Source of the DNA: Streptomyces pristinaespiralis
GTDB lineage: Bacteria; Actinomycetota; Actinomycetes; Streptomycetales; Streptomycetaceae
Direction: 5' to 3'
DNA length: 64,000 bases
NCBI RefSeq assembly: GCF_001278075.1
Contig: NZ_CP011340.1
Location: forward strand, 4,836,001-4,900,000
The notes below the pieces were generated by a model, which saw only the letters and a program-made list of their open reading frames with translations, had not been told where the DNA came from and searched no databases. This document shows, one piece after another, positions 43,431 through 51,776 of this stretch (position 1 is its first letter; every line of letters starts with the position of its first letter). The translations under genes were made by a program, and so were the position numbers.

Positions 43431-43473
43431 GCCGGCACGGCCCCGCCGACGCTGTCGGCGGGGCCGTGCCGGC
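43431..43473. terminator. Very strong bidirectional terminator
   Basis: A perfect 20-bp stem, 43431-43450 with 43454-43473, and a three-base loop (GCT). It lies between the convergent EamA and DyP-lectin genes and is one of the longest perfect stems in the window. Confidence 0.9.
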
Positions 43474-43479
43474 AGGGCG

Positions 43480-45312
43480 TCAGTGCCGGCTCTTGGTGTG
43501 CCAGACCGGTGCGCCCTTGCTGTTGTAGATCACCACATTGCCGTCGGCCTGGACCGAGAGGACGGCGCCGGGGTTGCCGTCGGTGGCGGAGGCCCACACC
43601 GGCTGGTTGTCCGGCGTGTAGATCACGAAGTTGCCGTCCTCCTGGAAGACGGCACGGGCACCCGGGGTGGCCGGGTTGTTGGAGGCCCAGCGCGGGTCGT
43701 CGTTCTCGTCGAAGACCACCAGCTTCCCGTCGTCCTGGAGCAGCAGCTTCGCCCGGCCCGCGTCGACGATGTCGCCGATGTCGAACGTGGAGACGGCGGA
43801 GATCTCGTGGTTGCCCTCCTCGGTGACCCGGACCTTGATCTTCGGGGCGTCGTCGGAGAGCTTCCCGTCCGCGAGCCGGTCGAGCGTCGACAGCGACGGC
43901 GTGAACGCGTACACCGCGCCCTCGGTCCGTACGAACTGCTCGAAGCGCACCTGCTGTCCCTTGAACGAGACGTCGGTGGTCACGCCGATCATGGGATCGG
44001 CGCCGACTCTCGGGTCACGGTCCGGGAACTTGGTGTCGATCACCCAGTCCTTCTGGATGAACTCGAACTGCCGCACAAGATCGGCCTGGTAGCTGACGAA
44101 GACCAGGCCGCGGGCGGCGTCGGGGCCGTGGCCGGCCGAACCCGCGGGATCGAAGGGCAGGCCGAAGGGGATGCCGCGGCGCATGATGCGCCGGCCGTCC
44201 AGGCCGCCCTTCTCCGGGACGGGCTTGTCGCCCTTCTTCAGTGCGAGGCCGTCCCGGGGGTTGGTCTTGCGCAGGTGGGAGAAGAGCGGGGTGGTCTCCC
44301 CCTCCAGGTCGTCCGCGAAGCTGATGTCGTTGTCGTTCCCGCAGTCCGGATCGAAGGAGACGTCGGCGTGCGGGCACTTCGCCACGGGCGTACCCGAACG
44401 CCAGCGCCCGACCAGCCGGGCCGCCAGCCACTCCGCGGTCGCCTCCGGCGGCACCGCCTTGGCGTTCTTCAGCTCCTTCAGCCGCGCCCCGATCTGTGCC
44501 CACCAGCTCGGCACGTCCTGACCGAGCCGGCGCACCACGTGGAACGAGCCGTTCCTCGTCCACTCCGGCAGGCCGGACGGCGTGCCGCTGACGGTCTGCT
44601 CGCCGATGACGAACTCACCCGCGGGGATGATCCGGGTGCCGGGGCTGCCCTTCTTCCACTCGGGCCTCTTCGGGTCGGGCTCGTCGAAGCCCTGGACGGC
44701 GGGCTCGCTGACGCCGTCCTTGAAGCCGAAGTGCTCCTTGCCCCTGCGGTCGCCCGTCAGGGTTGCGCCGTCCTGCTCGAAGACGATCACCACCTTGTGG
44801 ACGGAGGCCTCCTGCCGCTCCTGCGCGATCGCCGCCCGCAGGTCCTCCACCTTGTCGGCCGCGATGGTGAGCACCGCGTGGACGGGCTGGGCGTTGCTGT
44901 CGCCGAAGAGCCAGTTCTCCGGCGAGTTGTCGCCCGTGTCCCCGAGCATCCCGGCCCGCATCGCGGAGCCCTGTTTGAAGGCGTGCTCCGTGGTGCCCTC
45001 GGTGGTCTTCGGGAACGGGTCCTTGCCCGTCAGCGTGCGGATGCCGCCGTGGGTGAAGCTGACGCTGCGCCATACGGCGTTGAGCGCCTTCGGGTCGTCG
45101 CCGCCGGTGTTGCGGCGGGCCGCGCTGAAGGCCGCGTTGAACGCCGCGACCTGCCGGGTCGTGGCGATACGCGGTTTCAGCCGGCGCAGCCAGGTGCGCG
45201 CCCGCGTGGCGTCGTCGAACTTCAGGAACAGCAGCTGTACATGGTCCTTCTTGAAGCCGGCGAGCACATCGCCCTGGATCTCGGTGCTCTCCCGCAGTGC
45301 CAGATCCGTCAT
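43480..45312 (-). CDS. DyP-type peroxidase fused to a bulb-lectin (B-lectin) domain
   Basis: A 610-residue fusion. Residues 1-470 are a dye-decolorising peroxidase: the GxxDG motif in GFKDGVSEP, the likely proximal-His segment SHLRKTNPRDG, and IMRRGIPFG. Residues about 500-610 are a B-lectin module with three QxDGN-type strands (LQDDGKLVVF, FQEDGNFVIYTPDNQPVWAS, VQADGNVVIYN), the mannose-binding pattern. No signal peptide or Tat motif, so any secretion would need another route. ATG 45312 has GGAGG six bases upstream. Second gene of an operon with the radical copper oxidase, 50 bases downstream of it. Confidence 0.92.
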   Translation of the reverse strand: MTDLALRESTEIQGDVLAGFKKDHVQLLFLKFDDATRARTWLRRLKPRIATTRQVAAFNAAFSAARRNTGGDDPKALNAVWRSVSFTHGGIRTLTGKDPFPKTTEGTTEHAFKQGSAMRAGMLGDTGDNSPENWLFGDSNAQPVHAVLTIAADKVEDLRAAIAQERQEASVHKVVIVFEQDGATLTGDRRGKEHFGFKDGVSEPAVQGFDEPDPKRPEWKKGSPGTRIIPAGEFVIGEQTVSGTPSGLPEWTRNGSFHVVRRLGQDVPSWWAQIGARLKELKNAKAVPPEATAEWLAARLVGRWRSGTPVAKCPHADVSFDPDCGNDNDISFADDLEGETTPLFSHLRKTNPRDGLALKKGDKPVPEKGGLDGRRIMRRGIPFGLPFDPAGSAGHGPDAARGLVFVSYQADLVRQFEFIQKDWVIDTKFPDRDPRVGADPMIGVTTDVSFKGQQVRFEQFVRTEGAVYAFTPSLSTLDRLADGKLSDDAPKIKVRVTEEGNHEISAVSTFDIGDIVDAGRAKLLLQDDGKLVVFDENDDPRWASNNPATPGARAVFQEDGNFVIYTPDNQPVWASATDGNPGAVLSVQADGNVVIYNSKGAPVWHTKSRH

Positions 45313-45362
45313 CCTGTGCCTCCCATTCCTTCCGTGGTTCGCGTCGGGTCCCGGCCGGTGCC

Positions 45363-47240
45363 TCAGCCGCCGGCCGGCGGGCCGAAGGAGACGAACTTGG
45401 CCGTGCTGGGCACGCCCTCCTCGTTGAGGAGGAAGAGCATGTAGTAGCCGGGAGGAGCGGCCTGCGCCGAGGGCGGCGCCTGGAGCTCCAGAGCGCCGTC
45501 ACCGCGGCTCTTGATCCGGACGTCGAGGTGGCGCTGGCTGAAGTTGACCGAGTGGGTGGCCGTGGTGGGCGCCAGCAGGACGGCCCGCCGGACCTCGTCC
45601 GGATTCGAGCTGAGCACCCTGAACCGGTCGTCGTAGCCGATCGTGCGCCGCGGCACGGCGGACAGGTCGGGGCGGTCGCCGTTGTGCAGATAGGCCGGCT
45701 CGTAGATCTCGATGGAGCCGTCCATGTCGTCCTGGATGTCGGGGTCGTTGGCGATCTGCTGCGCCTCGTCGCCGGTGACCATGATCCGGCCGTCGGGCAG
45801 CACGACGGCGTTGGAGTGGTAGCCGCGCGGCAGCCGCTGGGCGGGCCCGAGCTTCCAGTTGCCGTCCGTGTCGCGCATCTCGGTCTGCCGGTACTTCAGG
45901 TCGGCGTTGGGGTTGTAGAGGCCGTTGCCGTAGTCCCTGATGTCGTAGGAACCGTTGACGGTGAACAGCGTGCCGTCGGGGAGGATCAGGGTGTCGTCCT
46001 GGGTGCGGCCGAAGGCGCGGGGCTCGTTGGTTTTCCACCGGCCGCCGACGAGCTGGTACGTGTTCGGGTCGTCCCGGTTGCCGCCGAGGACCAGCACGGA
46101 GTCGGGGCCCCTGAAGCCGGCAGGCAGGGGTACGGCGGAGCCGTAGTTGCGCATGAAGCCGTCGGGCCGGTCGGCGAGGCTCGTCCGGGTCTCGGTGACG
46201 GGGTCGAAGAGCCACTGCTGGTCGTGGTCCCGGCCGAGCCCGTAGATCTTGCCGTCGCGCAGGGAGAACAGGTGCGGGTAGTCGTGCCGGTAGGGGGCCT
46301 CCGCCTTGAAGACGTCCACCGGCACGTTCTCGGGGACGTCGGACCTGCTGGTCGGGACGTTGTGGGACAGCGCGGGGAAGCGCTCCACGATCGGGGTGGG
46401 CGTCGCCCAGCCGAGTTCCGACTGCCCGGACATGATGAGGATCCGCCCGTCGGCGCCGGTGACGGCGCTCGGGTACCAGCGTCCGACGGACATCTCCTGG
46501 TTGAGCGACCACGACTCGGTCCACGGGTCGAAGACGAGGGAGAGCTTGGCGCCCGAGCCGTGGTTGCCGCCGAGGTTGCCGCCGAAGACGCCGAGCATCC
46601 CGTTGGGCAGGAAGGCGTGGCCGGCGCAGAAGAAGGGCGCGGGACGCGGTTCGTTCTTGCCGTCCGGCATCATGACGGTGGGCGGCGTGACCTTCGTGAA
46701 CGCTTGTGTGCCGCTGCCCTTTTGCGGGTCCCACAGGTAGGCCCGGCCCGCGTTCTCCTTGCCGATGACCTGGGTGGGCGCCGTCTCCTTCGTCGGATTG
46801 GTCTCGATCCGCTCGAAGGAGAACAACAGCACCTTTCCGGTGGGGAGTTGGGCGATGTGTACGCCGAAGTCGGGAGAGGGGAAGTACTCCTTGAACGCCC
46901 CGTACTCCCGTGCGGCGAACGTGGCGTTCTGCGTGGCCTGGGACCTGGTGAGCGACTCGAGGCGGGCCGTGCGCGTGGGCTGCGGGTAGTCGCCCGCGTC
47001 CTCCGCGCGCAGTCGCGCCTGTGCGTGCCGCTCCGCGTGCTCCTGGCCGAGTACGGCGGCCTCCGCCTTGTCCACGGTGACCTTCCGGCCGCGGTCGGGT
47101 CCGGCGTCGCGGGTCATGGAACGGGGTTCCGGGGCGCCGCCGTGGGCTGCCGCAGGGAGTGCGGCGGCGAGAGGGGCGCCGGTCAGGGCGGAGATGACGG
47201 CGCAGGCGGAGAGCAGCCTGGACAGTCGTGGTCGTGACAT
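45363..47240 (-). CDS. Secreted radical copper oxidase (galactose-oxidase/GlxA-like)
   Basis: A 625-residue secreted copper-radical oxidase. The signal peptide ends at AAA (about residue 32). Galactose-oxidase landmarks are present: Cys205 (FFCAGH) and Tyr256 (RWYPSA) for the Cys-Tyr cofactor, the GYHSNAVVLPDGR segment with the Tyr-His ligands, and THSVNF for the third His ligand. These enzymes oxidise primary alcohols or aldehydes with O2 to H2O2; S. lividans GlxA does this in hyphal-tip glycan formation. No cellulose-synthase-like gene is adjacent, so this may be a paralogue. ATG 47240 follows GAGGAG. First gene of the operon with the DyP-lectin protein. Confidence 0.9.
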   Translation of the reverse strand: MSRPRLSRLLSACAVISALTGAPLAAALPAAAHGGAPEPRSMTRDAGPDRGRKVTVDKAEAAVLGQEHAERHAQARLRAEDAGDYPQPTRTARLESLTRSQATQNATFAAREYGAFKEYFPSPDFGVHIAQLPTGKVLLFSFERIETNPTKETAPTQVIGKENAGRAYLWDPQKGSGTQAFTKVTPPTVMMPDGKNEPRPAPFFCAGHAFLPNGMLGVFGGNLGGNHGSGAKLSLVFDPWTESWSLNQEMSVGRWYPSAVTGADGRILIMSGQSELGWATPTPIVERFPALSHNVPTSRSDVPENVPVDVFKAEAPYRHDYPHLFSLRDGKIYGLGRDHDQQWLFDPVTETRTSLADRPDGFMRNYGSAVPLPAGFRGPDSVLVLGGNRDDPNTYQLVGGRWKTNEPRAFGRTQDDTLILPDGTLFTVNGSYDIRDYGNGLYNPNADLKYRQTEMRDTDGNWKLGPAQRLPRGYHSNAVVLPDGRIMVTGDEAQQIANDPDIQDDMDGSIEIYEPAYLHNGDRPDLSAVPRRTIGYDDRFRVLSSNPDEVRRAVLLAPTTATHSVNFSQRHLDVRIKSRGDGALELQAPPSAQAAPPGYYMLFLLNEEGVPSTAKFVSFGPPAGG

Positions 47241-47658
47241 GGGACTCCTCGTGGCGTGCCGGTCCTGCGCGCATGCGTGACGGCCCCGCGGATCGGGGTG
47301 GCATATGCACGCGGAATAGACCGGACATAACTGTCTGTGGCATATGAACACAGAGAGTGAGCGAACTCAACGGAGCGGATCAACGTGTCGACCGGCGGGC
47401 GGGACGTGCCGGCCGGAACGGGGGAGAGGTGGTCGGTTCACACGTTGAGGGGGCGCCGCCGTCGCTCGCAACGGGCCACCGGTCGAACCACCCTTAGGGT
47501 TCAAAGAGAATCAATTCTGCGGCGCCGTGCGGTTTGACCTGCGGCGGAAGCGTGTCGGGCCGGGCGGCCGGCAACAATGAAAGCAAGCATGCTTGCTTGT
47601 TTCCATGGGCGCTGCCATGCTCCGGGGCACAGACCGTCGTCCCACAGGGGAGCGTTCC
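47241..47658. promoter_or_regulatory. Divergent regulatory region (copper oxidase / Atu-like operon)
   Basis: 418 bases without a gene. Near the oxidase start, GGCATATG occurs twice (47300-47307 and 47339-47346), 39 bp apart, a possible regulator site. At 47475-47492 an imperfect GAACC...GGTTC pair occurs. The far end carries the 18-bp palindrome at 47581-47598 described separately. I see no confident -10/-35 pair. Confidence 0.5.
47581..47598. promoter_or_regulatory. Perfect 18-bp palindromic operator (TetR type)
   Basis: AAGCAAGCATGCTTGCTT is perfectly self-complementary and lies 60 bases before the first gene of the Atu-like operon. TetR-family regulators of fatty-acid and isoprenoid catabolism bind palindromes of this sort; the TetR encoded at 57295 is the natural candidate. 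Confidence 0.75.
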
Positions 47659-48465
47659 GTGTCCGACCCGGCCGTCGTACTCGACGACTTGCGCAGCGAA
47701 AGCGAAGAACTCGACCAGCTGGTCAGAGAGCTGGATCCCGGGAGGTGGGCGGCCCCCACCCCCGCACCCGGCTGGAGCGTCGCCCATCAGATCGCCCACC
47801 TCGCCTGGACCGACGCGGCCGCGTTGACGGCCGTCACGGACCCCGACGGCTTCGCCGCGGAAGTGGAGAAGGCGCTGGCCGCGCCCCACTCCTTCGTGGA
47901 CGACGGCGCGCAGGCCGGCGCCGCCCTGCCGCCCGGCGAACTGCTCGCCCGCTGGCGGGCAGGCCGCGAGACGCTCCTTCAGGCCCTCCGCTCGGCCCCC
48001 GCCGGGAGGCGCTTCCCCTGGTACGGGCCACCGATGAGCGCCGCGTCGATGGCGACCGCACGGCTCATGGAGACCTGGGCGCACGGCCAGGACATCGCCG
48101 ACGCGCTCGGCGTCGTACGGCAGCCCACCGCGCGTCTCGCACAGGTGGCCCGGCTCGGCGTCCGCACCCGGGACTTCGCGTTCGGCGTGCACGGGCTGAC
48201 CCCGCCCGCCGAGCCGTTCCGCGTCGAACTGACCGGCCCCGGCGGCGAGTCGTGGACCTACGGCCCCGAGGAGGCGGCGCAGCGCGTGACCGGCCCCGCG
48301 CTCGACTTCTGCCTGCTGGTGACCCAGCGGGCGCACCGCGACGACCTGGCCCTGCGGGCCGAAGGCGCCGACGCCGACCGCTGGCTGGACATCGCCCAGG
48401 CCTTCGCGGGCCCGCCGGGCAGCGGACGGGAGCCAGGCGGCGAGCCGGAAGGCGGCCGGCAGTGA
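47659..48465 (+). CDS. MDMPI/TIGR03084-family metal-binding protein
   Basis: A 268-residue maleylpyruvate-isomerase-like DinB-fold protein (TIGR03084 group). Metal-ligand motifs are visible: [14 protein letters not shown] (His), then [14 protein letters not shown] (His). Such proteins use mycothiol in some cases; this subgroup has no proven reaction but is regularly the first gene of acyl-CoA-carboxylase operons in actinobacteria. GTG 47659 has GGGGAG six bases upstream; upstream in-frame starts run over the palindromic operator and are rejected. The stop overlaps the AtuA-like gene (GTGA). Confidence 0.88.
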   Translation: MSDPAVVLDDLRSESEELDQLVRELDPGRWAAPTPAPGWSVAHQIAHLAWTDAAALTAVTDPDGFAAEVEKALAAPHSFVDDGAQAGAALPPGELLARWRAGRETLLQALRSAPAGRRFPWYGPPMSAASMATARLMETWAHGQDIADALGVVRQPTARLAQVARLGVRTRDFAFGVHGLTPPAEPFRVELTGPGGESWTYGPEEAAQRVTGPALDFCLLVTQRAHRDDLALRAEGADADRWLDIAQAFAGPPGSGREPGGEPEGGRQ

Positions 48466-50171
48466 CCGGCCCCGAGGCCGCGAAGAGCGCCCGGGTGCTC
48501 CGCGTCGGCAACGCGTCCGGCTTCTACGGCGACCGCTTCGACGCCGTGCGGGAGATGCTCACCGGCGGGCCGCTGGACGTGCTCACCGGGGACTACCTCG
48601 CCGAACTCACCATGCTCATCCTCGGCCGCGACCGGCTCAGGGACCCGGGACTCGGCTACGCCAGGACCTTCCTGCGACAGCTCGAGGAAACCCTCGGCCT
48701 CGCCCACGACAAGGGCGTCCGCATCGTCGCCAACGCCGGCGGACTCAACCCCGCCGGCCTCGCCGACGCCGTCCGCGCCCTCGCCGGCCGCCTCGGCGTC
48801 CCCGTGAACGTCGCCCACGTCGAGGGCGACGACCTCACCGCCCGCTACCCCGGGGCGCTCACCGCCAACGCCTACCTCGGCGGGGGAGGGATCGCCGCCT
48901 GTCTGCGCGCGGGGGCCGACATCGTCGTCACCGGACGCGTCACCGACGCGGCCCTCGTCACCGGCCCCGCCGCCGCCCACTTCGGCTGGGGCCCCGACGA
49001 CCTGGACGCCCTCGCCGGCGCCGTCGTCGCCGGGCACGTCCTCGAATGCGGCACCCAGGCCACCGGCGGCAACTACGCGTTCTTCGCGCGGGACGGCCAC
49101 GATGTCCGCCGGCCGGGCTTCCCCGTCGCCGAGATCCACCCCGACGGCACCTCCGTCATCACCAAGCACGACGGCACCGGCGGCCTCGTGGACACCGGCA
49201 CCGTCACCGCCCAACTGCTGTACGAGACCGGCGGCGCCCGGTACGCGGGCCCCGACGTCACCGCCCGGCTCGACACCGTCCGCCTCGAGCAGGACGGCCC
49301 CGACCGGGTGCGGATCTCCGGAGTGCGCGGCGAGGCGCCGCCGCCCACGCTCAAGGTCGGGCTGAACCGCCTCGGCGGCTGGCGCAACGAGGTCGTGTTC
49401 GTACTGACCGGCCTCGACATCGACGCCAAGGCCCGCCTCGTACGCGAACAGTTGGAGGACGCGCTCGGCAAGCAGCCTCCCGCCGAGGTGCGCTGGGAGC
49501 TCGCCCGCACCGAGAGCGCCGATCCCGACACCGAGGAGCGTGCCGCCGCGTACCTGCGGCTCGTCGTCCGCGACCCCGACGCGGAACGCGTCGGCCGCGC
49601 CGTGAGCAGCGCCGCGATCGAGCTCGCGCTCGGCAGCTACCCCGGATTCCATGTGACCGCCCCGCCAGGCAAGGGCGCGCCGTACGGCGTCTTCGAGGCC
49701 GCGTACACCGAGGCGGGCACCGTCCCGCACACCGCCGTCCTGCACGACGGCGAGCGCGTCGCCGTCCCCCACCCGCGGGTCACCCGGGAGCTCACCGACG
49801 CCGGGCCCGGCGCGCTGCCGGAACCGCTGCCGCACGGTCCCACCCGCCGCGCCCCGCTCGGGCTCGTGGCGGGCGCCCGCAGCGGCGACAAGGGCGGCGA
49901 CGCCAACATCGGCGTATGGGCCCCCACCGACGACGCCTGGCGCTGGCTCGCCCACGAACTCACCGTCGAACGGCTGCGGGCGCTGCTCCCCGAGACCGCC
50001 GAACTGCCCGTCGTACGGCACGTACTGCCCCATCTGCGCGCCCTCAACTTCACCGTCGCCGGGATCCTCGGCGAAGGAGTCGCCGCGCAGGCCCGCTTCG
50101 ACCCACAGGGCAAGGCGCTCGGCGAGTGGCTGCGCGCCCGGCACGTCGACATCCCGGAGGCTCTGCTGTGA
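48462..50171 (+). CDS. AtuA-like protein (DUF1446)
   Basis: A 569-residue DUF1446 protein like AtuA of the Pseudomonas acyclic-terpene pathway: [71 protein letters not shown], and a C-terminal part with [17 protein letters not shown]. The exact reaction is unproven; it is required for growth on citronellol/geraniol in Pseudomonas. The GTG at 48462 overlaps the preceding stop and its own stop overlaps the next gene (GTGA), so translation is coupled. Confidence 0.9.
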   Translation: MTGPEAAKSARVLRVGNASGFYGDRFDAVREMLTGGPLDVLTGDYLAELTMLILGRDRLRDPGLGYARTFLRQLEETLGLAHDKGVRIVANAGGLNPAGLADAVRALAGRLGVPVNVAHVEGDDLTARYPGALTANAYLGGGGIAACLRAGADIVVTGRVTDAALVTGPAAAHFGWGPDDLDALAGAVVAGHVLECGTQATGGNYAFFARDGHDVRRPGFPVAEIHPDGTSVITKHDGTGGLVDTGTVTAQLLYETGGARYAGPDVTARLDTVRLEQDGPDRVRISGVRGEAPPPTLKVGLNRLGGWRNEVVFVLTGLDIDAKARLVREQLEDALGKQPPAEVRWELARTESADPDTEERAAAYLRLVVRDPDAERVGRAVSSAAIELALGSYPGFHVTAPPGKGAPYGVFEAAYTEAGTVPHTAVLHDGERVAVPHPRVTRELTDAGPGALPEPLPHGPTRRAPLGLVAGARSGDKGGDANIGVWAPTDDAWRWLAHELTVERLRALLPETAELPVVRHVLPHLRALNFTVAGILGEGVAAQARFDPQGKALGEWLRARHVDIPEALL

Positions 50172-51766
50172 CCGTTCTCGCCTCGGCCGTCGATGTGACC
50201 GGCCCCGAACACACCGCCCACCGGACCGCGATGCTCGCCCGGCTCGCCCAACTCGACGCCGAGCACGCCAAGGCGCTCGCCGGCGGCGGCGAGAAGTACG
50301 TGGCCCGGCACCGCGGCCGCGGCAAACTGCTCGCCCGCGAACGCATCGAACTGCTGCTGGACCCGGACACTCCCTTCCTGGAGCTGTCCCCGCTCGCGGC
50401 GTGGGGCAGCGACTACCCGGTGGGCGCCTCGATCGTGACCGGCATCGGGACGGTGGAGGGCGTCGAGTGCCTGATCACCGCCAACGACCCGACCGTACGC
50501 GGCGGCGCCTCCAACCCCTGGACCCTCAAGAAGGCGCTGCGCGCCAACGAGATCGCCTTCGCCAACCGGCTGCCGGTGATCTCGCTCGTCGAGTCCGGCG
50601 GCGCGGACCTGCCGTCCCAGAAGGAGATCTTCATCCCCGGCGGGGCCCTGTTCCGCGACCTCACCCGGCTGTCGGCGGCCGGCATCCCCACGATCGCCGT
50701 CGTCTTCGGCAACTCGACCGCCGGCGGCGCCTATGTGCCCGGCATGTCCGACCACACCATCATGATCAAGGACCGGTCGAAGGTCTTCCTCGGCGGCCCG
50801 CCGCTGGTGAAGATGGCGACGGGCGAGGAGAGCGACGACGAGTCGCTCGGCGGCGCCGAGATGCACGCCCGCACCTCCGGCCTCGCCGACCACTTCGCCC
50901 TCGACGAGCCGGACGCGCTGCGCCAGGCCCGGCGGATCGTCGCCCGCCTCAACCACCGCAAGGCGCACGCCGACCCGGGCCCGGCGGAACCGCCCAAGTA
51001 CGCGGCCGAGGAACTGATCGGGATCGTGCCCGAGGACCTGAAGACCCCCTTCGACCCGCGCGAGGTCGTCGCCCGGATCGTCGACGGCTCCGACTTCGAC
51101 GAATTCAAACCGCTGTACGGGCCGAGCCTGGTGACCGGCTGGGCACGGCTGCACGGCTACCCGGTCGGGGTGCTGGCCAACGCCCAGGGCGTGCTGTTCT
51201 CCGCCGAGTCCCAGAAGGCCGCGCAGTTCATCCAGCTCGCCAACCAGCGCGACGTACCGCTGGTGTTCCTGCACAACACCACCGGCTACATGGTCGGCAA
51301 GGAGTACGAGCAGGGCGGCATCATCAAGCACGGCGCCATGATGATCAACGCGGTCTCCAACAGCCGGGTCCCGCACCTGTCCGTACTCATCGGCGCCTCC
51401 TACGGCGCCGGGCACTACGGCATGTGCGGCAGGGCATACGACCCGAGGTTCCTGTTCGCCTGGCCCAGCGCCAAGTCCGCGGTCATGGGCCCCCAGCAGC
51501 TCGCCGGTGTGCTGTCCATCGTCGCCCGGGCGTCCGCCGCGGCGAAGGGGCAGCCCTACGACGACGAGGCGGACGCGGGCCTGCGCGCCATGGTCGAGCA
51601 GCAGATCGAGGCGGAGTCGCTGCCGATGTTCCTGTCCGGGCGGCTCTACGACGACGGGGTCATCGACCCGCGCGACACCCGGACGGTGCTCGGTCTGTGC
51701 CTGTCCGCCATCCACACGGCACCGGTCGAAGGCGCGCGCGGCGGCTTCGGCGTCTTCCGGATGTGA
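50168..51766 (+). CDS. Acyl-CoA carboxylase beta subunit (carboxyltransferase; AtuC/LiuB-like)
   Basis: A 532-residue carboxyltransferase with the N- and C-halves of the crotonase-like fold: KYVARHRGRGKLLARERIELLLD, then SGGADLPSQKEIFIPGG, FGNSTAGGAYVPGMSD, and C-terminal VFLHNTTGYMVGKEYEQGGIIKHGAMMINA and SYGAGHYGMCGRAYDPRF. This matches methylcrotonyl-CoA and geranyl-CoA carboxylases, which act on 3-methyl-2-enoyl-CoA; the two cannot be separated by eye. GTG 50168 overlaps the AtuA stop. It works with the biotin subunit encoded next. Confidence 0.93.
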   Translation: MTVLASAVDVTGPEHTAHRTAMLARLAQLDAEHAKALAGGGEKYVARHRGRGKLLARERIELLLDPDTPFLELSPLAAWGSDYPVGASIVTGIGTVEGVECLITANDPTVRGGASNPWTLKKALRANEIAFANRLPVISLVESGGADLPSQKEIFIPGGALFRDLTRLSAAGIPTIAVVFGNSTAGGAYVPGMSDHTIMIKDRSKVFLGGPPLVKMATGEESDDESLGGAEMHARTSGLADHFALDEPDALRQARRIVARLNHRKAHADPGPAEPPKYAAEELIGIVPEDLKTPFDPREVVARIVDGSDFDEFKPLYGPSLVTGWARLHGYPVGVLANAQGVLFSAESQKAAQFIQLANQRDVPLVFLHNTTGYMVGKEYEQGGIIKHGAMMINAVSNSRVPHLSVLIGASYGAGHYGMCGRAYDPRFLFAWPSAKSAVMGPQQLAGVLSIVARASAAAKGQPYDDEADAGLRAMVEQQIEAESLPMFLSGRLYDDGVIDPRDTRTVLGLCLSAIHTAPVEGARGGFGVFRM

Positions 51767-51776
51767 GGACCCTCCT

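Noticed and set aside
43483..45444. A 653-codon plus-strand frame opposite the DyP-lectin gene
   Set aside because: Exact antisense of the peroxidase gene, with no domain and no start signal.
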